Position numbers and translations under genes: made by a program | Part shown: piece after piece, positions 1-7,444 of the stretch | Position numbering within the stretch: the first letter of the stretch is position 1 | Layout: each line of letters starts with the position of its first letter | DNA from: Flavobacterium sp. | GTDB lineage: Bacteria; Bacteroidota; Bacteroidia; Flavobacteriales; Flavobacteriaceae | Reading direction: 5' to 3' | Length of the DNA: 64,000 nt | Assembly (NCBI RefSeq): GCF_027531905.1 | Contig: NZ_JAPZSU010000012.1 | Span: 1-64,000, forward strand | Notes under the pieces: generated by a model | The model's input: the letters and a program-made list of their open reading frames with translations, nothing else | Databases searched by the model: none | Told to the model about the DNA's origin: nothing

Positions 1-100
1 GAACACTTAATTTGCCACTTTCAAAAACAGAAACAATCTCTCGTTTAAAATCTTCTGAATAATGCCGTACTTTTCGAACATTCTTTAAATTTGCTTTCAT
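1..100 (-). CDS. Transposase OrfA N-terminus, IS3-like (partial)
   Basis: The minus strand from the ATG at 98-100 is open to the window edge and gives 33 codons. The peptide starts MKANLKNVRKVRHYSEDF and continues with KREIVSVFESGKLSV. The YSxxFKxEIV pattern followed by a Gly-Lys turn is typical of the N-terminal helix-turn-helix of IS3-family OrfA proteins, which bind the element's ends. The rest lies to the left of the window. The call rests on one short segment, and a related HTH transposase family is possible. Confidence 0.6.
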   Translation of the reverse strand, partial: MKANLKNVRKVRHYSEDFKREIVSVFESGKLSV

Positions 101-131
101 ATAAATTGACTTTTGTGGTCAACCTATATCA
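1..131 (-). mobile_element. End of an IS3-type insertion sequence (cut by window edge)
   Basis: The 5' end of a transposase OrfA-like frame lies here, preceded at 117-131 by a sequence that reads TGATATAGGTTGACC on the minus strand. That fits an IS3-family terminal repeat, which usually begins with TG, so the element probably ends near 131. The other end is outside the window, so family and completeness cannot be settled. It lies about 80 bases beyond the 3' end of the G+C-rich glycosyltransferase gene. Confidence 0.55.
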
Positions 132-211
132 GGGACGTACAAAAATCTAAAATCAAGAATCGTTAATCTTCAGTCTAAAATCTCTTAACTTAATGACATT
201 TCACGCCCCAA

Positions 212-1438
212 TTATGCTTTTTCTTTTTCGAAACGGTCTATGACTTCTTGGTAATAGGCCAAGGTGGTTTTGGCGATGGAGGCCCAACTGAATTGGTTGA
301 GTACGCGTTGGCGACCGGCTTTTCCCATTTGGTTGGCCAAGGCTTCGTTGTCGAGCAAGAGATTGACTTTGGTAGCAAAATGCTGTTGGAAGTCCTGAGG
401 ATTGGCGGGGTTAAAATCGGTTCGGGAAACAGGGGCGAGGGGTATCAAAAATCCGGTTTGTCCTTCGACGATGATTTCGGGTATGCCTCCTACGGCGCTT
501 CCTACCACGGGTGTTTCGCAGGACATTGCCTCGAGATTGATGATACCAAAGGGTTCGTAGAGCGAGGGGCAGGCGAAAACGCGGGCGTGGCTGTAGAGCA
601 CTTTTACTTTTTCTCTTGGGAGCATTTCGGAGATGAGGATGACGCCTTCTCGGGTGGCTTTTAACTCGGCGATGAGTTGTTTGGTTTCGGCGGCGATTTC
701 GGGTGTGTCGGGGGCGCCTGCACACAATACGATTTGGCAATTGGCATTGAAATGTTGTGCCGCAGCGATGAGTTGCGAGATACCTTTTTGGCGTGTGATG
801 CGTCCCACAAAGAGCACAAACGGTATGTTAGGGTCGATGCCTAATTCGGTCAACAAGGCATCATCAAAAGTGGGTTGGTAGAAATCAGGGTCGATGCCGT
901 TGTGAATCACCGTGACTTTTTCGGGCGCTACGCCATAGGCTTCGATGACATCGGTTTTCATTTGTTCGCTTACGGCAATCACACCATCGGCAGAGGCGTA
1001 GGCGTGTTGCTCTAACCAGCGCGATAGGAAATAACCGTTGCCGAGTTGCTCGACCTTCCAAGGGCGGTGGGTTTCGAGACTGTGCGTGGTCAAAATCAGC
1101 GGTACTTGCAGCAGTTCGCGTGTAAATACGCCCGCCAAATGGGTGTACCAAGTGTGGCAGTGTACAATGTCGGCCTCAGGAGTGGCTTGTGCCATCTCGA
1201 CATTTTTGCTCAGGTTATGAAACATTTTGAGGTGTGCATTGCTTGGGTCTTCCATTTTGGTCAAGCTGGAGGTGATGCCTTGCACGTGCATATTTTGGGA
1301 GGTTTCGGATTGTGCCCCAAAACAGCGGACTTCTACTTGGGCGAGTTTGGCCAGTTCTTGGCTTAAAAAATCGATATGTACTCCCGCACCACCATAAATG
1401 TGCGGAGGAAATTCATTACTGTAAAGGGCTATTTTCAT
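212..1438 (-). CDS. glgA: GT4 glycogen synthase, actinobacterial GlgM/GlgA type
   Basis: The 408-residue GT-B glycosyltransferase starts with SNEFPPHIYGGAGVH (7-21), the N-terminal pattern of the actinobacterial glycogen synthase family rather than the longer GT5 GlgA of E. coli. The donor-binding Arg213 and Lys218 (VGRITRQKG) and the E-x7-E motif Glu295/Glu303 (EPFGIINLE) are present. In Mycobacterium the family member GlgM makes maltose-1-phosphate from ADP-glucose and glucose-1-phosphate, which GlgE then polymerises. Because glgC, glgE, mak and glgB are at 15.6-22.5 kb, that role is the likely one here; direct glucan elongation cannot be excluded. The gene is clearly richer in G+C than its neighbours (bases 301-360 hold 34 G/C of 60) and lies next to an IS end, which suggests acquisition. 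Confidence 0.85.
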   Translation of the reverse strand: MKIALYSNEFPPHIYGGAGVHIDFLSQELAKLAQVEVRCFGAQSETSQNMHVQGITSSLTKMEDPSNAHLKMFHNLSKNVEMAQATPEADIVHCHTWYTHLAGVFTRELLQVPLILTTHSLETHRPWKVEQLGNGYFLSRWLEQHAYASADGVIAVSEQMKTDVIEAYGVAPEKVTVIHNGIDPDFYQPTFDDALLTELGIDPNIPFVLFVGRITRQKGISQLIAAAQHFNANCQIVLCAGAPDTPEIAAETKQLIAELKATREGVILISEMLPREKVKVLYSHARVFACPSLYEPFGIINLEAMSCETPVVGSAVGGIPEIIVEGQTGFLIPLAPVSRTDFNPANPQDFQQHFATKVNLLLDNEALANQMGKAGRQRVLNQFSWASIAKTTLAYYQEVIDRFEKEKA

Positions 1439-1680
1439 AAGACATTTTTAGAGAAGTAAAAAAAGCTTTGTTTTTTGTCTTTATAAAACTATAAAATTTA
1501 AGTGAGAAAGTAGCCGTGAATTTGATGATAATTTGAAACGAATCGACTTAATTTGTAGTATTTATGATCCGTTGGGAGAAAATGTTTTTTTTATGACAAT
1601 TTGATAGCTGAGTGCGGGTTAAAACTATAGTACTTAAATCAGCCCTAAAATTTGATTGGAAGAATTTTGATAAAAAAAAT

Positions 1681-1824
1681 TAACCACATAGAATCATAGA
1701 TTAAAATAAATCAAAATAGAAAAAACAGAAATAGCACTATTTTTCACATAGCTCATCTATGTGAATAGTAAAACGTCTATTTCTGTCTATTTAAAATCTA
1801 CAAATTCTATGTTTCTATGTGGTA
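1681..1824. repeat. Long imperfect inverted repeat (MITE- or REP-like)
   Basis: The left arm begins taaccacatagaatcatag and the right arm ends as its near complement ctatgtttctatgtggta. The arms pair imperfectly over about 65-70 bases each around a 5-base centre (ctcat, 1752-1756). The inner stem CACATAG/CTATGTG is exact, and an AACAGAAATAG/CTATTTCTGT block lies halfway along. No coding frame is present. It could be a miniature inverted-repeat element or a dispersed repeat folding into a long RNA hairpin. Confidence 0.7.
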
Positions 1825-1864
1825 AAAAATAATTTTGCTTAGTGTTTTTTGTAATAATTCAATA

Positions 1865-1987
1865 GGGATGGGCTTTAGCCCATTCTTTGCAATGAGTTTA
1901 GTAGTAGGCTTTAGCCAAAATAGTACCCTAGTTTCGGCTAAAGCCTTTATATCTTTTATGATTATGTCATCCCGCTAAAGCGGGATG
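1865..1987. repeat. Short REP-like palindromes
   Basis: Three short palindromic blocks lie close together: atgggct-tt-agcccat near 1868, ggctttagcc/ggctaaagcc copies in opposite orientation near 1907 and 1936, and the hairpin catcccgct-aa-agcgggatg at 1968-1987 (9-bp stem). The recurring core is GGCT(T/A)(T/A)AGCC. This resembles the repetitive extragenic palindromes of other bacteria, but copy number elsewhere cannot be judged from this window. Confidence 0.5.
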
Positions 1988-2051
1988 CAATTAATTTTGT
2001 GCAATTCATTAACAAGCTTGTTGTGTTTTTTTTGGATGCTCTTTTTAGGAA

Positions 2052-2083
2052 TAAAAAAAGCCGCTTCTTTTCAGAAACGGCTT
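2052..2083 (-). terminator. Rho-independent terminator (minus strand)
   Basis: Read on the minus strand, AAGCCGTTT pairs with AAGCGGCTT (one mismatch) around an 8-base loop and is followed by a run of seven or more T. It stands just after the stop codon of the decayed remnant at 2101-2217, which supports a real gene having once ended there. Confidence 0.6.
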
Positions 2084-2100
2084 GCATCGTAAAGAGTGCT

Positions 2101-2217
2101 TTATTTTTTATCCTCAATCACTATGGCAGGAATCTGCTTTTGTTGGATAAAGGCATTGAATTCGGGTTGTTTTGTTTTTTTTACAAAAGTCACAAAAAAG
2201 CGTTTTTCTATTTTGCT
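2101..2217 (-). pseudogene. C-terminal remnant of an unknown protein
   Basis: On the minus strand a 38-codon frame without start ends at the TAA at 2101-2103. Its residues look protein-like (for example TFVKKTKQPEFNAFIQQKQ then IPAIVIEDKK), and it is followed directly by a terminator hairpin. An in-frame TGA at 2218-2220 closes it upstream, with an ATG four codons further back. The simplest reading is the tail of a gene whose front part was lost, perhaps by the rearrangements that left the repeats and IS nearby. I do not recognise the family. It may also be a chance open frame. Confidence 0.35.
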
Positions 2218-2251
2218 TCAAATTGTATACATTTATAAAAAATATTGAATC

Positions 2252-2917
2252 ATGCGTTTTGTACTTCTATTTTCTTTTTTTCTGCTTTTTTCATCTATTT
2301 ATTTCAAAGTATATAGCCAAACTTCCGAACGGCAATTAGCTACTAAAAATAAATTAATGTTATCAATTTCAGACACTACCTTTGTGAATTTGAAAGACTA
2401 TAGCGAGGATTTTGTATACGACATGAAGTATGCAACTACCGATAATTTTTTGAAGTCAAAGGTGTATGATTGTGCTGCATGTTTTTTGAGATGGAAAACG
2501 GTAAAAGCCTTGATTAAGGCTAATGATACCTTTATGCAAAAAGGATTTAAAATAAAACTTTTTGATTGTTACCGACCTTTAGACATACAGAAAAAGATGT
2601 GGAAAATAGTATCTAATCCAGAATATGTTGCCGATCCTGCGAAAGGTTCGATCCATAATAGAGGAGGGGCTGTAGACCTAACGCTTGTAACTTTGGAGGG
2701 TAAAGAATTAAACATGGGAACAGCATTTGATTTCTTTGGAAAAGAAGCAAGTCACGGGTATCTATTTCCTGATAAAAAAGTAATGGATAACCGTAAAATG
2801 CTAAAAAAAATTATGCTTCAAAATGGATTCAAAGCATTTGATTCAGAGTGGTGGCATTATAACTTAGCCTCAGGGCTGACCGACAAAGTCTCCAATACAA
2901 AGTGGGAATGTGATTAA
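2252..2917 (+). CDS. D-Ala-D-Ala dipeptidase, VanX/DdpX family
   Basis: A 221-residue exported peptidase of the M15D family. Residues 1-23 form a signal peptide. The zinc-site motif SIHNRGGAVDLT carries His135 and Asp142, and EWWH carries the catalytic Glu199 and the third ligand His202. CYRP (106-109) holds the conserved transition-state arginine, Arg108. The family cleaves D-Ala-D-Ala, either for vancomycin resistance or for turnover and nutrient use of peptidoglycan dipeptide. No vanH/vanA-like genes are nearby, so a cell-wall recycling or nutritional role in the periplasm is more likely than resistance. It is convergent with the next gene, with a 4-base overlap of the stop ends. Confidence 0.88.
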   Translation: MRFVLLFSFFLLFSSIYFKVYSQTSERQLATKNKLMLSISDTTFVNLKDYSEDFVYDMKYATTDNFLKSKVYDCAACFLRWKTVKALIKANDTFMQKGFKIKLFDCYRPLDIQKKMWKIVSNPEYVADPAKGSIHNRGGAVDLTLVTLEGKELNMGTAFDFFGKEASHGYLFPDKKVMDNRKMLKKIMLQNGFKAFDSEWWHYNLASGLTDKVSNTKWECD

Positions 2918-3483
2918 TTTTCTATGCAAGGAAGATTTTTGATGAAATAATTTTCAGGTTGATACACTTTGTTGTCTAATTCAGAAGTAAATTCCTTTTT
3001 TATGACGTAATCTTCTAAATCGGTCAAATATTTTATTCGCATCAGTGATAGAGGAGAGTTTTTTAACTTTTCAAAACTATCTTTCAAAAAATAAAATTCG
3101 CCTGTAGTGACTCTGTTATCAAATCCTTTGTCATCTCGCAACAATGTTCCGCAATTTTCTTGATCTTTATGTACCAAAGAAATAATACTTCCATCATTTA
3201 ATTGAAGAAACAATTTTGAGTTTTTATCAAAGCAGTTGGCTTTTATAAAGCCTTTACTTTTTTGTATCAATTGAATGTTTAAAGTAGGTACACCATCTGT
3301 TAGCGCTAGAGAAAAGAAAATATAGCTAGCAGTACCAGCGAAGTTTTTTTCGCTTATCATGTATTCTTTTGTGACTTTATAACTACCTATAGAATCTACC
3401 ACATTGGTGCTGTAGTCGCATGGTTTTTGGGCTAATAAAGAAAAACTTGAAAGGATAAGAATGGTAAATACGAGTTGCTTCAT
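2914..3483 (-). CDS. Exported protein of unknown function
   Basis: I do not recognise this 189-residue protein. Residues 1-18 (MKQLVFTILILSSFSLLA, cut before Q) are a signal peptide, so it is likely periplasmic. The remainder is soluble, with alternating beta-type segments and a few cysteines (Cys22 and later ones) that could form disulfides. It is last in a tight minus-strand run after the methyltransferase gene (6-base gap) and the AI-2E transporter gene, so it is probably co-transcribed with them, though a shared task is not evident. Confidence 0.6.
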   Translation of the reverse strand: MKQLVFTILILSSFSLLAQKPCDYSTNVVDSIGSYKVTKEYMISEKNFAGTASYIFFSLALTDGVPTLNIQLIQKSKGFIKANCFDKNSKLFLQLNDGSIISLVHKDQENCGTLLRDDKGFDNRVTTGEFYFLKDSFEKLKNSPLSLMRIKYLTDLEDYVIKKEFTSELDNKVYQPENYFIKNLPCIEN

Positions 3484-3489
3484 GTTGGA

Positions 3490-4662
3490 TTAAATTTTGC
3501 TGCAAATTAAAACTATTTTGTCGTTATTCATATCAGTGGTGAAAAAACAATATGTATTTCCTCCTTCTTTTATTTTCCATTTTTTTCTAATGTTTTCTAC
3601 AGTATCCGGAAAATTTCTAGTAGTAATATTTGTTTTTTGATTGACTAAGTGTTTTTTTATCTCTAATTTATTGTAGTTCAGTTGTTTGTTGATTTTGAAT
3701 CGCCTGCCTGGAAAGTCAATCAATTCAGTATTGGTATATAAATGCGAATGGGTATGTAATTTATTCAGTTTAAAAACGGAACTAATTGCATCAAAACCAC
3801 CAGATTTCATAATTGCACTATTGGGCTCGTAAAGGTAATCCTTTGGTAAACCATAACTCGGTGGATTATCATTTTCGGGTAAATCAAATGTTTCTTCTTT
3901 ATCTTTAAGGAGGTTTACCGTTTTTATGGAAACACTACCGGAATAGTCTTTATGAAGTTCCCATAAAAGTTCTTTTACTTCATTGTTTAGGGCAATAATG
4001 TGAATGGTTTTGACATTTTTTAATTCTGATAAGCCTGCGGTTAAATCAAGCAAAGGCGCTGTTTTTATTAGAATTGATTTGGATTTAGAAAAATACAAAC
4101 CTATATTTTCTGGCACATTGGGAAGGCAATCTTTTAGCATAAAAACTTTGCCTTTGCTTTCGTTTCTTCTGGAAGGATCGATATACATCCAATCCCAAGT
4201 TTGGTCAATAGAATTAATTATATCTTGGCTGTCTCCCGTTTTGCATTCAATGTTTAGAGCTCTTAATTGTTTAAAATTATGAGCGGTAATTGCGGAAAGT
4301 TCAGGATTAATTTCGCAATGCACCACTTTTTTGAATTGTTTAGCAAAGTAAAAATCGTCTACTCCAAATCCCCCCGTTAAATCTATCAGACTTGTTCCGG
4401 AAATTAACTTAGATTTATACAAAGCAGTAGTCTCAGAAGAGGTTTGCTCAATGGAAATTTTTGGCGGATATAGAATATTTTTTGTAGAAAACCAACTAGG
4501 TAGTTTTTCCTTGGCTTTGGCTTTACTCTCTATTTGCTCTAAAATTTTCATCCATTCAAGGGTTGGAAATGGATTTTTTTGTAAAGCAAGTTTTGTTATG
4601 TTTTGGGATAATTGAGCGTTAATGAAATGCTGAACGTCAATATGTAATAGGTCAAAATTCAA
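3490..4662 (-). CDS. Class I SAM-dependent methyltransferase, THUMP-like C-terminus
   Basis: The 390-residue protein has a class I methyltransferase core. Motif I is LIDLTGGFGVDDFYF (about residues 94-108), the acidic end of strand 2 is HCEINPEL, and a motif IV-like YIDPSRR follows. DPxR-type motif IV and the surrounding arrangement occur in a Bacteroidota family with a THUMP-like C-terminal domain, so an RNA substrate is probable, but the target base is unknown. It is 2 bases downstream of the AI-2E transporter gene in the same operon. Confidence 0.75.
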   Translation of the reverse strand: MNFDLLHIDVQHFINAQLSQNITKLALQKNPFPTLEWMKILEQIESKAKAKEKLPSWFSTKNILYPPKISIEQTSSETTALYKSKLISGTSLIDLTGGFGVDDFYFAKQFKKVVHCEINPELSAITAHNFKQLRALNIECKTGDSQDIINSIDQTWDWMYIDPSRRNESKGKVFMLKDCLPNVPENIGLYFSKSKSILIKTAPLLDLTAGLSELKNVKTIHIIALNNEVKELLWELHKDYSGSVSIKTVNLLKDKEETFDLPENDNPPSYGLPKDYLYEPNSAIMKSGGFDAISSVFKLNKLHTHSHLYTNTELIDFPGRRFKINKQLNYNKLEIKKHLVNQKTNITTRNFPDTVENIRKKWKIKEGGNTYCFFTTDMNNDKIVLICSKI

Positions 4663-4664
4663 GG

Positions 4665-5756
4665 TTAAATGTCTTTGGTTAACAACTGAATGATTTTGTT
4701 TTCGGGAAAAAATTCTTTTCCAATTACCTTTAAAATCGTATATAATGGTACGGCAATCACCATCCCTAAAATTCCAAATAGAAAACCAGCGGTTAGAATA
4801 ACTAAAAAGATTTCTAAAGGATGTGAACTGACACTTTTTGAAAAAATAATGGGTTGTGATAAATTATTGTCAATAAGTTGTACTATCCAAAAGCCAATTA
4901 GAACATAAATAGTTGTGGGCAGAATTTCGGATTGAAAATCGCTGCCAAGATGGCTAATCATAGAAAGAATTGCGGCTAAAACGGAAGCTATTAAGGGTCC
5001 GATATATGGAATGATATTTAGTACAGCACACAAAAATGCAATGATAATAGCATTTGGAATCCCAAAAATTAAGAGTACCACTAGGTAAAGTAAGAAAACG
5101 ATAAACAGTTGAAGGAGCAACCCAATAAAATATCGTGAAAGAAGATGATTGATTTTTTCAATGGAGTTTAAAATTGGCTCTTCATGTGTATCAGGAATTA
5201 ATTTTTCGGCACCAACAATGAATAAAACACGGTCTTTCAGAAAAAAAAAGGTTATAAAAAGTACAGAACCTAATCCCATGCCAAAACTACTAATGGTTCC
5301 CAAAATAGAATTTAAAAAATTGGGAATGAGACCAAAATTTATGTTTGAGGTTAGGGTATTGAAGTTAAGGAATTTTTTGGAATTGATATGATGACTCTCT
5401 AGAAACGCATTCAATTGATTGATTAGAGCAATTGCATTTTTTTCAATTTCTTTGGTGTTTAATAAAGATAAATTTTCACTTTGTGCAATGATTAATGGCA
5501 CAAAAAGGGTAATGATGCCAAAAATTAAAATCACAAACAAAGTCAGTGTTGTAATAGTGGCAATAGTGTGTGGGAATTTTAATTTTTTCTTGAAAAAATC
5601 TACTATAGGATTGCCAATTAAAGTTAAAATTAAGGCAACAACGAGATAGATTAAAACGGATTGTATTTGATAAAAAAAATAGGCTCCAGCTGAAATGGCT
5701 AAAATTGTTGCTACAGCTCTAATAATTCCATTCGAAATCATTTTTGATGTTATCAT
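4665..5756 (-). CDS. AI-2E family (PerM-type) inner-membrane transporter
   Basis: The 363-residue integral membrane protein has the layout of the AI-2E transporter family. Two hydrophobic helices at the N-terminus (about 10-60) are followed by another near 65-85, a soluble segment (about 85-150), and then a block of four or five helices including PNAIIIAFLCAVLNIIPYIG and an IGPLIASV segment typical of the family. Members transport autoinducer-2 or act as sodium/proton antiporters or permeases; the substrate here cannot be told from sequence. It is first of three genes of a minus-strand operon. Confidence 0.85.
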   Translation of the reverse strand: MITSKMISNGIIRAVATILAISAGAYFFYQIQSVLIYLVVALILTLIGNPIVDFFKKKLKFPHTIATITTLTLFVILIFGIITLFVPLIIAQSENLSLLNTKEIEKNAIALINQLNAFLESHHINSKKFLNFNTLTSNINFGLIPNFLNSILGTISSFGMGLGSVLFITFFFLKDRVLFIVGAEKLIPDTHEEPILNSIEKINHLLSRYFIGLLLQLFIVFLLYLVVLLIFGIPNAIIIAFLCAVLNIIPYIGPLIASVLAAILSMISHLGSDFQSEILPTTIYVLIGFWIVQLIDNNLSQPIIFSKSVSSHPLEIFLVILTAGFLFGILGMVIAVPLYTILKVIGKEFFPENKIIQLLTKDI

Positions 5757-5782
5757 AAGTTAATTCTTTATGGGATAAATAT

Positions 5783-5814
5783 AAAAAAAACTCGCTAGGT
5801 CTAGCGAGTTTTAA
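5783..5814 (-). terminator. Terminator of the M43 protease gene
   Basis: A perfect 12-bp stem, AAAACTCGCTAG and CTAGCGAGTTTT with a 2-base centre (a 4-base or larger loop in practice), is followed on the minus strand by a T-run. It lies 23 bases past the stop codon of the metalloprotease gene and separates it from the transporter operon. Confidence 0.85.
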
Positions 5815-5836
5815 GAGTAATTATTTTTTTTGAGGT

Positions 5837-6793
5837 TTAGATTCCAAAACCAGCTCTAGCGCCACCACTTACAAATAGTGCTGCCATTCTTGCTTTTTGT
5901 CCGTTGGTAAACATATACATTCCTCTATCATCGGTATAATCCATGTAATTCATGGTCATTTCTACTGGAGTACCCGTACATGTGCTTAAATGTGGATAGG
6001 TGGGTACACCGTAATTAGCGGAATCATGAGTAGGAGTGTCTGCTACTAAATCACTTCCGCAATTAGCATCACCCCAAATGTGTCTTAAGTTCATCCAGTG
6101 TCCTACTTCGTGGCTAGCCGTTCTTCCCAAATTGTAAGGATAGCTTGTTCCAGAATTACTGGTTACTCCAATATATTTAGAATCGATAACAACCCCGTCT
6201 GTAGCTGCTGCTCCGCCTGGGAATTGGGCATATCCTAATATACCTCCACCGATGGTGCAAGCCCATAAGTTTAACGTATTGGAGGGGGAAGTTGGTGCTA
6301 TACCACCTTGATTAGTTTTTTTCATAGCATCTCTAGTTCCCCAAGAGGTTTTTGTAGTAGACTTACGATTGATTTTAACTAATTCAAAAGTAATACCCAC
6401 ATTGGCAGCTACACCTGCAAATAAAGCGGGTGTACTAGAAAAATCAGTGTTAGTTGCTGTAAAATCCTTGTTCAAAACAGCAATTTGTGACTGGATTAAG
6501 GCGTCAGAAATGTTTTCTGCTGCGGTGCGGTATAGAACGTTTACAACCACGGGAATGACTACTTTTCCATTTACTAATTTACCTGTTAATCTAGCTTTTT
6601 GAGTAAATTCTTCGATTTGGTTCATTCGAATTGCTAACGATGGATCAGCAGCCAATTGTGCTTGGAAAACTTCGTTTGTAGCACAGCCTCTTTTGGCTAC
6701 GGCTTGACCATCTAAGTTCGTGTTTAAGGTTTCTTCATTTTGACATGAAAAAAGCATTAATAAAAGCCCTGCACTCAATAAAATTTTTTTCAT
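5837..6793 (-). CDS. M43 (pappalysin/cytophagalysin) zinc metalloprotease, lipoprotein
   Basis: The 318-residue precursor begins with a lipoprotein signal; the lipobox LFSC places the lipidated cysteine at Cys17. The catalytic motif is SHEVGHWMNLRHIWGD, with zinc ligands His228, His232 and His238 and catalytic Glu229, which is the extended HExxHxxGxxH-like motif of metzincins. MTMNYMDY later supplies the Met-turn. M43B proteases of Bacteroidota are secreted or surface-attached and degrade proteins. There is no T9SS C-terminal domain, so outer-membrane anchoring through the lipid is the likely location. The gene is monocistronic with its own terminator. Confidence 0.9.
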   Translation of the reverse strand: MKKILLSAGLLLMLFSCQNEETLNTNLDGQAVAKRGCATNEVFQAQLAADPSLAIRMNQIEEFTQKARLTGKLVNGKVVIPVVVNVLYRTAAENISDALIQSQIAVLNKDFTATNTDFSSTPALFAGVAANVGITFELVKINRKSTTKTSWGTRDAMKKTNQGGIAPTSPSNTLNLWACTIGGGILGYAQFPGGAAATDGVVIDSKYIGVTSNSGTSYPYNLGRTASHEVGHWMNLRHIWGDANCGSDLVADTPTHDSANYGVPTYPHLSTCTGTPVEMTMNYMDYTDDRGMYMFTNGQKARMAALFVSGGARAGFGI

Positions 6794-6922
6794 AATTTGG
6801 TTTTGTTAAATTGTTATAAAAAAGGTAATTTGGTTAATTGTTTAACAATTTTATAACATTTTTTTTGAACTACCAATTTTTTTAATAAAAATTTTACGAC
6901 TATTTTGTTGGAAAAGAGGATT

Positions 6923-7432
6923 TTAGTATTGTTTTATTTTTCTTGTTAACTCGTAGAGTGCAATTCCAGTGGCTTGAACGACATTCATGCTACTGTTTTT
7001 TCCAAACATTTCAATATGAGTGATTTGGTGTGATTTTTTTAAAAAGTATTCTGAAACGCCCTCAATTTCATTTCCAATGAGCAGAGCAATTTTTTTGTTT
7101 TTTGGAATTACGACTTCGACTAACGGTTTGCTATCTGATGTTATTTCTAATGCAATGATTTCAAAATCATTTTCGATCAAATAAGATGCAACTTCTTCTT
7201 TAGTTTCAAATAATTCATAAGCTACATGGCGATGCGTATTTCGTGAAGTTTTGTTGATTTTTCTCGGATTCATTTGATTTCCTATACCTAGAAAGAAAAT
7301 TTTCTCAACACCAAACGCTTCACTTATTCTAAAGAGCGAACCTATGTTGGGTTGAAAAAGTATGGAATCACAAACTAATACGATCGGAAATTGTTGGTGT
7401 TGAAAAGGGACCGATTCATGATGTAATTGCAT
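6923..7432 (-). CDS. TrmH/SpoU-family RNA 2'-O-methyltransferase
   Basis: The 169-residue protein has the SPOUT (trefoil-knot) signature of the TrmH family. PNIGSLFRISEAFGVE (about 27-42) is motif 1, ALLIGNEIEGVS is motif 2, and SSMNVVQATGIALYE is motif 3. These enzymes methylate the 2'-OH of tRNA or rRNA nucleosides with SAM. It lacks an extra N-terminal RNA-binding domain, so it is a minimal version; the target is not predictable. It is the last gene of the tsaD-rsmE-DUF4159-trmH run, 12 bases after the preceding gene. Confidence 0.87.
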   Translation of the reverse strand: MQLHHESVPFQHQQFPIVLVCDSILFQPNIGSLFRISEAFGVEKIFFLGIGNQMNPRKINKTSRNTHRHVAYELFETKEEVASYLIENDFEIIALEITSDSKPLVEVVIPKNKKIALLIGNEIEGVSEYFLKKSHQITHIEMFGKNSSMNVVQATGIALYELTRKIKQY

Positions 7433-7444
7433 TAAAAACAGTTT

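Larger units (their letters stand above)
1439..2251. other. Gene-poor intergenic region with repeats
   Basis: This 0.8 kb stretch holds no complete gene that I can support. It contains a long imperfect inverted repeat (1681-1824), short REP-like palindromes (about 1865-1987), a hairpin terminator read on the minus strand (2052-2083) and a decayed minus-strand coding remnant (2101-2217). A 79-codon plus-strand frame at 1999-2238 runs through the terminator and remnant and looks spurious. The promoter of the upstream minus-strand glycosyltransferase must lie near 1440-1600, but I found no good match to the TAnnTTTG box. Confidence 0.7.

Noticed and set aside
248..664. 138-codon plus-strand frame opposite the glycosyltransferase gene
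   Set aside because: It is the complement of a well-supported GT4 gene, low in complexity and rich in Gly, and made open only by the G+C-rich codons of the true gene.
1999..2238. 79-codon plus-strand frame
   Set aside because: It runs through a minus-strand terminator and a remnant coding frame; Phe/Leu/Lys-rich with no family resemblance.
2252..2917. VanX-like gene as a vancomycin-resistance marker
   Set aside because: No vanH, vanA/B ligase or vanRS genes are nearby, and Gram-negative bacteria use such dipeptidases in cell-wall turnover.
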